A stretch of 11,967 bases of DNA from an uncultured Collinsella sp. (GTDB taxonomy: Bacteria > Actinomycetota > Coriobacteriia > Coriobacteriales > Coriobacteriaceae): the NCBI GenBank assembly GCA_905213265.1, contig CAJMHR010000049.1, forward strand, positions 1 to 11,967, read 5' to 3'. Positions 1 to 6,148 of the stretch are shown piece by piece. Numbering within the stretch: position 1 is the stretch's first letter; every line of letters begins with the position of its first letter. The notes below the pieces were generated by a model, which was not told the DNA's origin, searched no databases, and saw nothing but the letters and a program-made list of their open reading frames with translations. The position numbers and the translations under genes were made by a program.

Positions 1-125
1 CCGCAGGAAGCTTGGATACGCCTAGGCGCGGTCCAAGAAATCGTCCGCACCCCCAATCGGGGACTATTTCACCGCAACTTAGGGCACGGTTAGGAAGTGT
101 GCACCTTAAAGAGTGGAGCCCATGA

Positions 126-220
126 TTAGAGAGGTCGCACTCGTCTCTCTAAATGTCTCTCTAAAACAAGGCGTTTATCTCTCTAAAGTTAGAGAGATAA
201 ATCTATTGTTTTAGAGAGAC
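126..220. repeat. Six-copy TTAGAGAG array forming nested palindromes
   Basis: The octamer TTAGAGAG occurs three times on the plus strand (126, 189, 211) and three times on the minus strand (145, 157, 179). The copies build nested dyads. Arms 155-169 and 206-220 are perfect 15-bp complements (GTCTCTCTAAAACAA). Inside them, 174-186 and 189-201 form a perfect 13-bp hairpin (TTTATCTCTCTAA) separated by AG. A looser dyad pairs 126-133 with 145-152. The base composition (A/T plus GA runs) is unlike the surrounding GC-rich DNA. It could be a multi-site protein-binding array, a mobile palindrome, or part of a structured RNA. Confidence 0.75.
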
Positions 221-249
221 GGAATGCCAAAATTCGTCCGTCAGCTACC

Positions 250-269
250 ATCTGCCAAAAATGGCAGAT
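250..269. repeat. Perfect 8-bp hairpin with AAAA loop
   Basis: ATCTGCCA and TGGCAGAT flank AAAA. The stem is related to the one at 418-452 (both contain CTGCCAAAA), so the two may be members of one short palindrome family. There is no T-run typical of an intrinsic terminator. Confidence 0.6.
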
Positions 270-343
270 AAAGGACTCATCGAGGTAATGGGTTCATCGA
301 CGAGCCGCAATCGCCGATATCGGAAGAAGTAGATGCAGCCGGG

Positions 344-390
344 TCGCCCCTCTAGCGTCTCTCGAAGCTAGAGGGGTGCTAGAGGGGCGA
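344..390. repeat. Inverted repeat with one left arm and two competing right arms
   Basis: The left arm 344-356 (TCGCCCCTCTAGC) is perfectly complementary over 13 bp to 378-390. Its inner 10 bases (347-356) are also perfectly complementary to 367-376 (GCTAGAGGGG). The two pairings are mutually exclusive: a short-loop 10-bp stem or a longer-loop 13-bp stem. This could reflect duplication of one arm of a palindrome, or a switchable structure if transcribed. No adjacent gene is evident. Confidence 0.7.
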
Positions 391-417
391 TTGTCTTGCG
401 ATATTTCCCCAGATAAA

Positions 418-452
418 ACCTGCCAAAATAAACCTGTCCCTTATTGGCAGGT
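418..452. repeat. REP-like palindrome with CCTGTCCC apex
   Basis: Arms ACCTGCCAA (418-426) and TTGGCAGGT (444-452) are perfect complements around AATAAACCTGTCCCTTA. The apex ACCTGTCCC resembles the GTGCCTGTCCCC apex of the palindromes at 3637-3676 and 11641-11693, although the stem is entirely different. I interpret it as a relative of those REP-like elements. Confidence 0.55.
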
Positions 453-488
453 CAGTTAACGCAGTGCAGGTTGAGCATATGCGAGCGA

Positions 489-588
489 GCGGGCTCCGGG
501 TGCGGTAAGGTGACGTGAAACAAGCGGGCGCTGACCTTTTGGTCGCGCCCGTGAAGTTGAACGTCAGATTGCCGTGTCCGGAGCCCGC
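489..588. repeat. 100-nt multi-stem foldback of unknown class
   Basis: Successive nested complementarities are visible. An 11-bp perfect outer stem (GCGGGCTCCGG, 489-499, with 578-588) is followed by GCGGTAA against TTGCCGT with two wobble pairs, then TGACGT/ACGTCA. An internal loop comes next, then CGGGCGC/GCGCCCG, capped by GACC-TTTT-GGTC. The result is one rod about 100 nt long interrupted by small internal loops. It could be a small structured RNA on either strand, or a MITE/REPIN-like palindromic element. It lacks the GGAA tetraloop and conserved core of SRP RNA. Strand is undetermined. Confidence 0.55.
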
Positions 589-601
589 GCAGCGCCGAGC
601 A

Positions 602-628
602 GTTACGCCGTTTGTAAAACGGCGTAAC
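602..628 (-). terminator. Perfect 12-bp hairpin abutting the larE stop codon
   Basis: GTTACGCCGTTT (602-613) pairs perfectly with 617-628 around a GTA loop. The right arm ends at 628 and the stop codon of the minus-strand larE gene occupies 629-631, so the hairpin begins immediately after the stop. It is placed like a terminator but lacks a downstream T-tract on the minus strand, so it may instead stabilise the mRNA 3' end or be another palindromic element. Confidence 0.5.
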
Positions 629-1507
629 CTAAAGGTTCATGTTGCCGTGAATGTAGGGGGTGACCTCGGGGGAGATATGGTCGCAGCCCAGCTCGCGCAG
701 CACGGACTCGATAACGGCGGGCAGCGGGGTCTTGCCCTTGTCGTCGACGGCGGCACCGCCGAGGGTGGCAATCTTGGCGACATCTGCGGGTGCGGCCTCG
801 ATATGCATGCAGCCGCCGACCAAGCGCGCACGCACCTGCGCCAGGTCAAGATCGTGCAGGTAATCCTCGCAGGCGCGGATTAAATCAACCTTTTCGCGCG
901 TAAGCTCCTCGCCCGTGGGGACGCGCGTGGCAAGACATGCTCCCGCCGGCAGGTTCCAAACGGGATAGCCCCATGCGCGCAGCAGCTCGCGCTCTTCGTC
1001 CTTGGTAAAGCCGACCTCCATGAGAGGGGAGCGTACGCCGAGCTCTTCGGCGGCGCGCATGCCGGGACGGTAATCGCCGCGGTCGCTCGCGTTGCTGCCA
1101 TCGATGACGGTGGGAAAGCCGAGCGACTTGGCGTGGTTGACGATGGCGGTAAAGCCGGCGTGCTTGCAGTGGTAGCAGCGATTGGCATCGTTGCAGGCTA
1201 CTTGGGGGAGCTGCAACTGATCCACCGAAAGATTGAGCACGGGGAGCTTAAAATGCGGCCCCTCATTGGCCTGCCCATCAACGGACTGCTCAAACGAAGC
1301 CTGCTCGGGCGTGCCGATGAGCGGCGTGGTGAGATGGACGAGGAGGGTATTGGTAGGCATGATGCGGGCGCATACGGCGGCCAAAAAGCTGCTGTCAACG
1401 CCGCCGGAAAACCCGATAGCCACGCGTCCGTATGCCAAAAGCAGCTGTTCGAGCGCCGATAGCTTGTCTTGAAGCTCCTCTGCGGGTGCCGTGGTGTCTA
1501 AAATCAT
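629..1507 (-). CDS. larE: LarE-family ATP-dependent sacrificial sulfur transferase
   Basis: This 292-residue cytoplasmic protein belongs to the PP-loop ATP pyrophosphatase superfamily. Visible signatures are the PP-loop SGGVDSS (residues 34-40), NRCYHCK (109-115), DGSNASDRGDYRPG (136-149) and PAGACLATRVPTGEE (187-201). In characterised LarE the enzyme adenylates the pyridinium cofactor precursor and donates sulfur from its own cysteine while making the nickel-pincer cofactor of lactate racemase. Cys191 in ACLATR lies where I expect that sacrificial cysteine, from memory of the family. The length fits LarE (about 270-290 residues). The start is supported by AAGGAAC about 6 nt upstream on the minus strand. 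No larA, larB or larC is in the window, so the cofactor's user is unknown; related PP-loop roles such as tRNA or nucleotide thiolation cannot be excluded. Confidence 0.88.
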   Translation of the reverse strand: MILDTTAPAEELQDKLSALEQLLLAYGRVAIGFSGGVDSSFLAAVCARIMPTNTLLVHLTTPLIGTPEQASFEQSVDGQANEGPHFKLPVLNLSVDQLQLPQVACNDANRCYHCKHAGFTAIVNHAKSLGFPTVIDGSNASDRGDYRPGMRAAEELGVRSPLMEVGFTKDEERELLRAWGYPVWNLPAGACLATRVPTGEELTREKVDLIRACEDYLHDLDLAQVRARLVGGCMHIEAAPADVAKIATLGGAAVDDKGKTPLPAVIESVLRELGCDHISPEVTPYIHGNMNL

Positions 1508-1541
1508 GAAACGTTCCTTATCGTTGAGTACTCGATCGAAA

Positions 1542-1571
1542 ACTATAATCCTAATGCGTTACTTGCCATAA
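1542..1571 (-). promoter_or_regulatory. Tentative larE promoter
   Basis: On the minus strand, TTATGG (complement of 1566-1571) and TATAGT (complement of 1542-1547) are 18 nt apart and lie 35-65 bp upstream of the larE start. The 174-bp divergent gap to the HAD gene is AT-rich and also holds TATAAT on the plus strand (1544-1549) and an ATATACGTTATAT near-palindrome (1606-1618) closer to the HAD gene. No good -35 partner is visible for a plus-strand promoter. Confidence 0.3.
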
Positions 1572-1681
1572 GACTTCTATCTGTGTAACGAAAGTGCAAT
1601 ATGGCATATACGTTATATACAAGTTGCCAAATGCGGTAGAGTTGCAGCAACGCGACAGCGAGAGTCGATGGGGGGACCGAT

Positions 1682-2332
1682 ATGATCAAGGCTGTTATTT
1701 TTGACATGGATGGAACGCTGGTCGATACCGAGCGTTTGGGGATTAAGGCCTGGAAGGCAGGCGCCGCTGAGCTGGGGCTCGCGATTGATGAAGCGCTGAT
1801 CCATCAGTTTATCGGCCGCACGCTGCCCGATGTTATGGACATCCTCGATAAGCATTATGGCAGCCACGAAACCACCGAGGCGATCTATCGTCGCCACAAG
1901 GAGATTCGCGACGAGATGGTCAAGACCGAACTGGAACTTAAGGCCGGCGCCGCCGAGTGCCTAGACGAGCTGCTAGCTGCGGGCTATCACGTGGGCCTAG
2001 CGACGTCGTCGCGCCTCGTTACGGCCGAGCGCAACCTTAAGATGGTCGGTCTTTTTGACAAGTTTGAAACGGTAACGTGTGGCGAGGACGTCGTGCACGG
2101 CAAGCCCGACCCCGAGATGTATCTGCTCGCCTGCGAGCGTGCGGGCTTTGCCCCCGAGGAGTGCGCCGTGGTCGAGGATTCGCGCAATGGTTGCGTCTCG
2201 GGCATCACGGCCGGCTGCCACGTCTTTGCCGTCCCCGATATTGTGCCGCTGCCGCAGGACGTGGTGGATGGCTGCGAGGCCGTGCTCGATACGTTGTTCG
2301 ACCTGGCGGCGGCAATCAAGACTGTGCGCTAG
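1682..2332 (+). CDS. HAD-IA family phosphatase / beta-phosphoglucomutase-like hydrolase
   Basis: This 216-residue soluble protein is a haloacid dehalogenase superfamily member with all core motifs. Motif I is FDMDGTLVDTE, with nucleophile Asp8 and acid/base Asp10. Motif II is LATSS (Thr108), motif III is GKPDPE (Lys141), and motif IV is VVEDSRNG (Glu165/Asp166). A helical cap at about residues 16-85 is typical of the beta-phosphoglucomutase/phosphoglycolate phosphatase subgroup, which acts on small phosphorylated metabolites. The substrate cannot be read from sequence. A G-rich stretch (GGGGGGA) precedes the ATG. It is divergent from larE and convergent with the LacI-type gene, so it is probably monocistronic, ended by the hairpin at 2371-2420. 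Confidence 0.9.
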   Translation: MIKAVIFDMDGTLVDTERLGIKAWKAGAAELGLAIDEALIHQFIGRTLPDVMDILDKHYGSHETTEAIYRRHKEIRDEMVKTELELKAGAAECLDELLAAGYHVGLATSSRLVTAERNLKMVGLFDKFETVTCGEDVVHGKPDPEMYLLACERAGFAPEECAVVEDSRNGCVSGITAGCHVFAVPDIVPLPQDVVDGCEAVLDTLFDLAAAIKTVR

Positions 2333-2370
2333 AAAATTGCGGCGTTGAAACGAGCGATTGCTCACGTTTG

Positions 2371-2420
2371 CGCTTAAGCAAAAGGGGTCCGGCAATGGTC
2401 GGGCCCCTTTTGCTTAAGCG
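2371..2420. terminator. Bidirectional intrinsic terminator between convergent genes
   Basis: A 21-bp stem with one mismatch pairs 2371-2391 with 2400-2420 around GCAATGGT. Both arms carry AAAAGGGG/CCCCTTTT, so either strand yields a GC stem with a T-run on its 3' side. It sits between the HAD gene (plus) and the LacI-type gene (minus) and can end both transcripts. Confidence 0.85.
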
Positions 2421-2445
2421 ACGACTTAGCATACTCGCGGGCGTG

Positions 2446-3555
2446 CTATAGATACGCACCGAGGTTGATGGCCGTGGCGTCGGTCTGGCTGCTTGCCTGG
2501 GTGCTGGCGCGTTCCAGTAGGAACGGACGTACCAGTTCTTGGCGGTTGATATCCTCGGCGGCGACTGCGGTGACGGTACGCACTGCGGAGCCGACACGGA
2601 TATGTTTGATCTTTGCCGGGGCCTTGTTCTCGATTTGCTCCATCAGCAGTTGGACACCCTTGCGGCCAATCTCGTAGCCCGGGGGCGCTACCGTAGTGAG
2701 CGGGACCGATCCGCTCCAAGCGAGCGGGTTGCCGTCGCATCCGGCCACGCGTACTTGCCCGGGGACAGAGATGCCCTTGTCGACCAGTGCCGAAACGACA
2801 CCCGAGGCCAACACGTCGGTCAGGCCGACGACAAAATCGGGACGTTCGTCCGCGGGGCGCTCGGCGATTTGGGCACCGATGCCGTAGCCGTCGGCAGCGG
2901 TATTCCATTCGCCGGCGTCGATGACTTCGATCTTGATATCGGGGTGCAGGGCGAGCGCCTTATGAATGCCAAGGACGCGCAGGGTGAGTTGCATAAATGC
3001 TGCTCGGCCGACGACGACAATATGGTGCGCGCCGCGGGCGATAGCAAGTTCGGCAATGATGCGACCCTGGGCCTCGTTGTCGGCCGCTACGTAGTAGCCG
3101 GGCTCGGAGCAATGGATGTCCAGATGGACGATCGGCACGGGCATCTTGGTCATGGCGGGGTGCCAGTCGGGGGATGCCATGGGCTGAACCATGACGCCGG
3201 ACATCTGGGTGCCCATAAAGTAGCGCAGGTAATGGTCCTCGAGAATATCGTCGTTAACGGCGTTGGCGATGAGCAGGTCGTAGCCGTGCTTGCGGGCCTC
3301 GTTGTGGGCGCCGCTGGCGATTTGGAGCGAAAAGCCGTGATCGAGACGGGGGAGCACCAGGCCAAAGGACTTGGTGGCGCCGCCCGCGAGCTGACGGGCG
3401 CTTTGGTTGGGCAGGTAGCCAAGGCGATTGATGGTCTCGTTGATGAGCTTGAGGGTCTCGGGGCGCAGCTTTTCGGGGTGGTTGAGCGCGTTGGAAACCG
3501 TGCCCAACGAAACCCCGGCCTCGCGCGCGACGTCGCTGATTTTAACCTTTGCCAT
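2446..3555 (-). CDS. LacI/GalR-family transcriptional repressor
   Basis: This 369-residue protein has the canonical architecture. An N-terminal helix-turn-helix (VKISDVAREAGVSLGTVSNA, residues 3-22) is followed by a hinge region (NQSARQLAGG, about 50-59) and a periplasmic-binding-protein-like sensor domain (about 62-340), then a short extra C-terminal tail. The family binds operators as dimers and usually responds to sugars or nucleosides; the ligand here is unknown. The frame stays open far upstream, but MAKVKISDVA at 3555 is the right start because AAAGGGG lies 6 nt before it and the HTH begins at once, as is usual. It is convergent with the HAD gene and divergent from a membrane-protein gene, which is a candidate target. 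A promoter and operator-like site lie just upstream. Confidence 0.93.
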   Translation of the reverse strand: MAKVKISDVAREAGVSLGTVSNALNHPEKLRPETLKLINETINRLGYLPNQSARQLAGGATKSFGLVLPRLDHGFSLQIASGAHNEARKHGYDLLIANAVNDDILEDHYLRYFMGTQMSGVMVQPMASPDWHPAMTKMPVPIVHLDIHCSEPGYYVAADNEAQGRIIAELAIARGAHHIVVVGRAAFMQLTLRVLGIHKALALHPDIKIEVIDAGEWNTAADGYGIGAQIAERPADERPDFVVGLTDVLASGVVSALVDKGISVPGQVRVAGCDGNPLAWSGSVPLTTVAPPGYEIGRKGVQLLMEQIENKAPAKIKHIRVGSAVRTVTAVAAEDINRQELVRPFLLERASTQASSQTDATAINLGAYL

Positions 3556-3565
3556 AGCGGCCCCT

Positions 3566-3579
3566 TTGATGCGTTTCAA
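3566..3579 (-). promoter_or_regulatory. Candidate LacI-family operator (autoregulation)
   Basis: The minus strand reads TTGAAACGCATCAA: outer TTGA/TCAA arms with a central CG step and the TGAAAC half characteristic of LacI/GalR operators. It lies between the candidate -10 (3591-3596) and the start codon (3555), where bound repressor would block transcription. The same octamer TGATGCGT recurs at 3726-3733 before the divergent membrane-protein gene, a possible half-site. Confidence 0.4.
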
Positions 3580-3590
3580 GTACAAGCCAG

Positions 3591-3621
3591 ATTGTAGCAT
3601 CGCCCGCCCCTGGGGTGTCAA
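3591..3621 (-). promoter_or_regulatory. Candidate promoter of the LacI-family gene
   Basis: On the minus strand, TTGACA (complement of 3616-3621) and TACAAT (complement of 3591-3596) match sigma-70-like boxes very well but are 19 nt apart, slightly long. The distance to the start codon is about 36 bp. Confidence 0.5.
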
Positions 3622-3636
3622 AGCCCACCATGTTGA

Positions 3637-3676
3637 AAACCACCACAAAGGTGCCTGTCCCCCTTTGTGGTGGTTT
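3637..3676. repeat. REP-like palindrome, GTGCCTGTCCCC apex
   Basis: AAACCACCACAAAG (3637-3650) pairs perfectly over 14 bp with 3663-3676. The 12-nt apex GTGCCTGTCCCC recurs in the element at 11641-11693. It lies in the divergent gap between the LacI-type gene and the membrane-protein gene, where a terminator is not needed. GGTGCCTGTCCCC-type apices resemble REP elements I associate with RAYT/Y1 transposases in other bacteria; no such transposase gene is in this window. Confidence 0.75.
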
Positions 3677-3688
3677 GGGGTGTGGCTG

Positions 3689-3706
3689 TTGCCGTAAAAA
3701 CGGCAA
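3689..3706. repeat. Short TTGCCGT hairpin next to the REP-like element
   Basis: TTGCCGT and ACGGCAA flank AAAA. It sits 12 bp from the REP-like palindrome and about 80 bp before the membrane-protein start codon. It could be an operator or part of a compound palindrome. Confidence 0.45.
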
Positions 3707-3783
3707 TCCTTCTGGTCAGCGGGCGTGATGCGTGAGGATACACTGGCCCCACTCAAATGACACTGCGAAAATGGGGAGGGCAT

Positions 3784-4290
3784 ATGGCCGCCGCAAAGGA
3801 CTACCAGAGCTATCTTAAGAACAAGTGCATCGTCGGTTACGGCATCGTCAACGGCATCGTTAACGCGCTCATCTTTATGGGCATGCACGCGGGGGACGCC
3901 GATATTACCTTTGCCGCCGGTAAGGTTGTCGAGGAGATTGCGCTGACAGGCGCCCTGCTTGGTCTCATTTTGACCTGGTGCGTGGTGCCGCTGACCAAGA
4001 TGGATTTCAACAAGGGCGTTTACCCGGGCAATTCCGAAGGCTATGGTTGGCTGGCCAAGCTGCCCAAAAAGTCGATTCCCCTGTCGATCGTCGTTGGCAT
4101 CATTGCCCTTGTAGTTGCCACGCCCCTTGCATGGCTTTGCACTTTTGTGCTCCCGCTGCCGCTTTCGCGCACGGGCATGATGATCTTTAAGGGCGTTATG
4201 TGCGCTGTTGCCGGCTGTGTGAGCGGCTACGTCGTCATCGGTGCCACCACCGCGGGCGTCGACGCTGGGGAAGTCGCCGCGACTGCCTAG
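3784..4290 (+). CDS. Four-helix integral membrane protein of unknown function
   Basis: I do not recognise this 168-residue protein. After a short hydrophilic N-terminus (MAAAKDYQSYLKNK) it shows four hydrophobic segments: about residues 15-34, 50-75, 99-126 and 135-155. A polar linker between segments 2 and 3 (KMDFNKGVYPGNSEGYGWLAK) is flanked by lysines and probably cytoplasmic. The two helix pairs may be an internal 2-TM duplication like small DUF2798-type proteins, but I cannot confirm this. The ATG at 3784 is preferred over an upstream in-frame ATG at 3757 because GGGAGGG ends 3 nt before it. It is divergent from the LacI-type repressor, followed by its own terminator, and so probably monocistronic. 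Confidence 0.8.
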   Translation: MAAAKDYQSYLKNKCIVGYGIVNGIVNALIFMGMHAGDADITFAAGKVVEEIALTGALLGLILTWCVVPLTKMDFNKGVYPGNSEGYGWLAKLPKKSIPLSIVVGIIALVVATPLAWLCTFVLPLPLSRTGMMIFKGVMCAVAGCVSGYVVIGATTAGVDAGEVAATA

Positions 4291-4318
4291 GATTTTCCAA
4301 CAATCAAACTTTCTCTTC

Positions 4319-4354
4319 AAAACGGTCGGCCCGAGCAAAGGGGTCGGCCGTTTT
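4319..4354 (+). terminator. Intrinsic terminator of the membrane-protein gene
   Basis: AAAACGGTCGGCCC (4319-4332) pairs over 14 positions, two of them G-U wobbles, with GGGTCGGCCGTTTT (4341-4354). The loop is GAGCAAAG and a second TTTT follows at 4357-4360. It lies 29 bp after the stop codon. Confidence 0.85.
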
Positions 4355-4403
4355 GCTTTTCACGAGAAAAAGCAGATGCCCTTTAGGCCCGCCGTCAGAA
4401 TTA

Positions 4404-4415
4404 CCGTATCTACGG
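4404..4415 (+). promoter_or_regulatory. Candidate operator upstream of MFS1
   Basis: CCGTATCTACGG is a perfect 5-bp dyad around TC. Read in gene direction it aligns with CCGCATATACGG (9841-9852, before MFS2) and CCAGATATACGG (minus strand of 9757-9768, before the regulator). It is 113 bp from the MFS1 start codon. A partial second copy, CCGTATTGCG, starts at 4434, and ACGGCA/TGCCGT arms (4412-4417, 4428-4433) link the two. Confidence 0.45.
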
Positions 4416-4471
4416 CAATGGCTCTGATGCCGTCCGTATTGCGCTCCAGCCTATATTTGCCTCGACAAGAC

Positions 4472-4502
4472 GCGCGGGCTCAAAGGGGTTCAATGCCCGC
4501 GT
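4472..4502 (+). promoter_or_regulatory. Leader hairpin before the MFS1 ribosome-binding site
   Basis: GCGCGGGC (4472-4479) pairs with GCCCGCGT (4495-4502) with one wobble around a 15-nt loop containing AAAGGGG. It ends 12 nt before the Shine-Dalgarno sequence of MFS1 (AAAGGA, 4515-4520), so it could affect translation of the leader. Confidence 0.35.
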
Positions 4503-4528
4503 GAAACGGAAAAGAAAGGAACCAACAC

Positions 4529-6145
4529 ATGGCTAAAGCTAAAGCTGTGGCAGAGGAGAAGGGTGCCGAGAAGTTCATGCTTCTCCCCGTTCTCGTTCTG
4601 ATCCTGGCCCAGATGGGCACTTCGGGCGATAACGGCGCCCTTTCGCTCGCCGCAACCGCCCTGACGCAGGACCTCGGCGCCACCACCGCCGACATCCAGC
4701 TCGCCAACATGGTCTACTCCCTCATGGCCGGCGCCTTTATGATCGCCGGTGGCATGATGGGTACCATCATCGGCTGGAAGAAGAACTTCCGCATGGGCGC
4801 CCTGCTGTGCGCCGCCGGCGAGGTCGTCCTTGCCGTTTCCCCCAACATGACCGTCTTCATTTGGGGCGGCCGTACCCTCGTGGGCTTCGGCGCGTCGTTC
4901 ATGATTCCCTCGGTTCTGGGCCTCGTTCCCAAGATCTATCACGGTAAGAACCGCGTGCTTGCCTTTGGCTGCATAGGCGCCGCCTCCGGCCTTTCCGCCC
5001 TGCTGCCGCTGCTGCTTTCGATCGTGCTCATGGCCGCCGGCATGCGCGTGACGTTCTTCGTCCTCGCCGCCTACTTTGTACTCGTGTTCCTGCTGTCCTT
5101 CAAGCTGCCCGAGATCGAGCAGTCCGATGAGAAGCTCAAGTTCGATGGCGTCGGCGTTGCCCTTGCCGCAACCGGCCTGTTCCTGTTCCTGGTCGGCGTG
5201 TCCCGCATCTCCGCTTGGGGCCTCGTCGAGCCCTTCCCGGCATGCCCCTTCACCATCGCCGGTATCTCCCCCTGCCTGCCCATGGCTGTCCTGGGCGTGA
5301 TCATCCTCATCGTTATGATCAACGTCGAGAAGAAGGTCGAGGAGAAGAATGGCTTTGCCCTGCTGCCCCAGTCCTTCCTTAAGACCCCGCAGGTCCTCGC
5401 CGGTCTCGCCGCCTCCGCCATCACGTTCTTCTTCATGGGTGTTCAGTCCATTCTGATGGCCCCCTACCTGCAGCTCGTTGCTGGCTGGTCTCCGGCTATC
5501 GTTGGTGTGCTCTCCATCGTCGTTGGCGTTCCGACCTTCGCCTTCTCCATCGGTATCCCCAAGTTCATGCCGAAGGCTAACCCGCGTCGCGTCATCCAGG
5601 TCGGCTACCTCACCCTTGCCGCCGCCCTGATCATCATGGCGTTCTCCGTTACGCTCGACGCTGCTTCCATGCCGGGCATTCTCATTGGCTGCGTTGTTGC
5701 CGGCTCGGGCGCCGGTATCGTTTCCGCCCAGGCCAACAACGTTGTCGCCCTTGCTGTGAACGAGCGCGACGCTTCCCAGTCCGGCGGCATTCAGACCACC
5801 ATGCGTAACGTTGGCCAGGCCATCGGCATTGCCCTGCTGGGTGCCGTGCTGCTCTTTGGTATCACCAACTCCGTGAAGGATGCAGCCGCTAACGATTCCC
5901 GCATTTCCGAGTCCACCGTCGCCGCTATTTCCGAGCGCAATATCGACCTCGTCTCCGATGAGAACTTCCGCGCTTCTATTGAGGACATCGATATGAGCGA
6001 TGAGGAGCGCGACGCCCTGGTCGAGATCAATGCCCAGTCCCGCTTCAACTCCACGCGTTTCGCTTACTACGTGGGCGCTGCCATCATCGTGCTTGGCCTG
6101 GCCACCACCCCTGCTATCAAGAAGTTCTCCAAAGAGGAGGAGTAG
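4529..6145 (+). CDS. MFS transporter, DHA2 (14-TM, EmrB/QacA-like) family
   Basis: This 538-residue inner-membrane secondary transporter has the length and hydrophobic pattern of the 14-helix DHA2 family. The first helix holds AQMGTSGDNGALSLA (27-41). The 2-3 loop region GTIIGWKKNFRMG (78-90) is basic, as in MFS motif A. GAGIVSAQANNVVALAV (394-410) and QSGGIQTTMRNVGQAIG (417-433) match the late-helix motifs. An acidic loop of about 65 residues (449-513) precedes the last helix. An unusual conserved segment WGLVEPFPACPFTIAGISP (230-248) is shared with MFS2. AAAGGA precedes the ATG by 8 nt. Its stop is 3 bp before the amidohydrolase start, so the two form an operon. DHA2 proteins usually export drugs by proton antiport; with a hydrolase partner, substrate uptake or product export is equally possible. 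Codons are strongly biased to GCC, TCC, ATC and AAG. Confidence 0.93.
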   Translation: MAKAKAVAEEKGAEKFMLLPVLVLILAQMGTSGDNGALSLAATALTQDLGATTADIQLANMVYSLMAGAFMIAGGMMGTIIGWKKNFRMGALLCAAGEVVLAVSPNMTVFIWGGRTLVGFGASFMIPSVLGLVPKIYHGKNRVLAFGCIGAASGLSALLPLLLSIVLMAAGMRVTFFVLAAYFVLVFLLSFKLPEIEQSDEKLKFDGVGVALAATGLFLFLVGVSRISAWGLVEPFPACPFTIAGISPCLPMAVLGVIILIVMINVEKKVEEKNGFALLPQSFLKTPQVLAGLAASAITFFFMGVQSILMAPYLQLVAGWSPAIVGVLSIVVGVPTFAFSIGIPKFMPKANPRRVIQVGYLTLAAALIIMAFSVTLDAASMPGILIGCVVAGSGAGIVSAQANNVVALAVNERDASQSGGIQTTMRNVGQAIGIALLGAVLLFGITNSVKDAAANDSRISESTVAAISERNIDLVSDENFRASIEDIDMSDEERDALVEINAQSRFNSTRFAYYVGAAIIVLGLATTPAIKKFSKEEE

Positions 6146-6148
6146 GTC

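Larger units (their letters stand above)
1..628. other. Gene-free, hairpin-rich intergenic region
   Basis: I find no convincing gene here. Frame 1 is open from the window edge to a stop at 91-93 but uses codons rare in the neighbours (ATA, CTA, TTA, CGG), so I do not call it. The stretch instead carries at least six inverted repeats from unrelated sequence families, listed separately. Smaller ones near the left edge are CTTGGA (11-16) with TCCAAG (32-37) around the palindrome CGCCTAGGCG, and CCCC/GGGG arms at 51-62. TGCCAAAA occurs three times (225, 253, 421). The density of palindromes suggests a landing zone for REP-like or MITE-like elements, or a structured non-coding transcript; the sequence alone does not decide. 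Confidence 0.6.

Noticed and set aside
1..93. Possible C-terminal end of a gene in frame 1 at the left edge
   Set aside because: Only 30 codons, with rare codons for this genome and a hairpin inside; frame 3 is open over a similar span, so there is no basis to choose.
126..220. CRISPR-like repeat array
   Set aside because: The units are 8 bp, occur in both orientations and lack regular spacers; no cas gene is present.
489..588. 4.5S SRP RNA
   Set aside because: The length and rod shape fit, but the GGAA tetraloop and the conserved CAGGTCCGGAAGGAAGCAG-like core are absent.
515..883. A 122-codon plus-strand frame with a GTG start
   Set aside because: Most of it is antisense to larE, and its start lies inside the 100-nt foldback; no motif is visible.
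2539..3597. A 352-codon plus-strand frame over the LacI-family gene
   Set aside because: The minus-strand gene has an unmistakable HTH and sensor domain; the plus frame has no recognisable motif and runs into the promoter.
3556..4338. An upstream extension of the LacI-family frame on the minus strand
   Set aside because: It is antisense to the membrane-protein gene; the Shine-Dalgarno sequence and HTH position fix the start at 3555.
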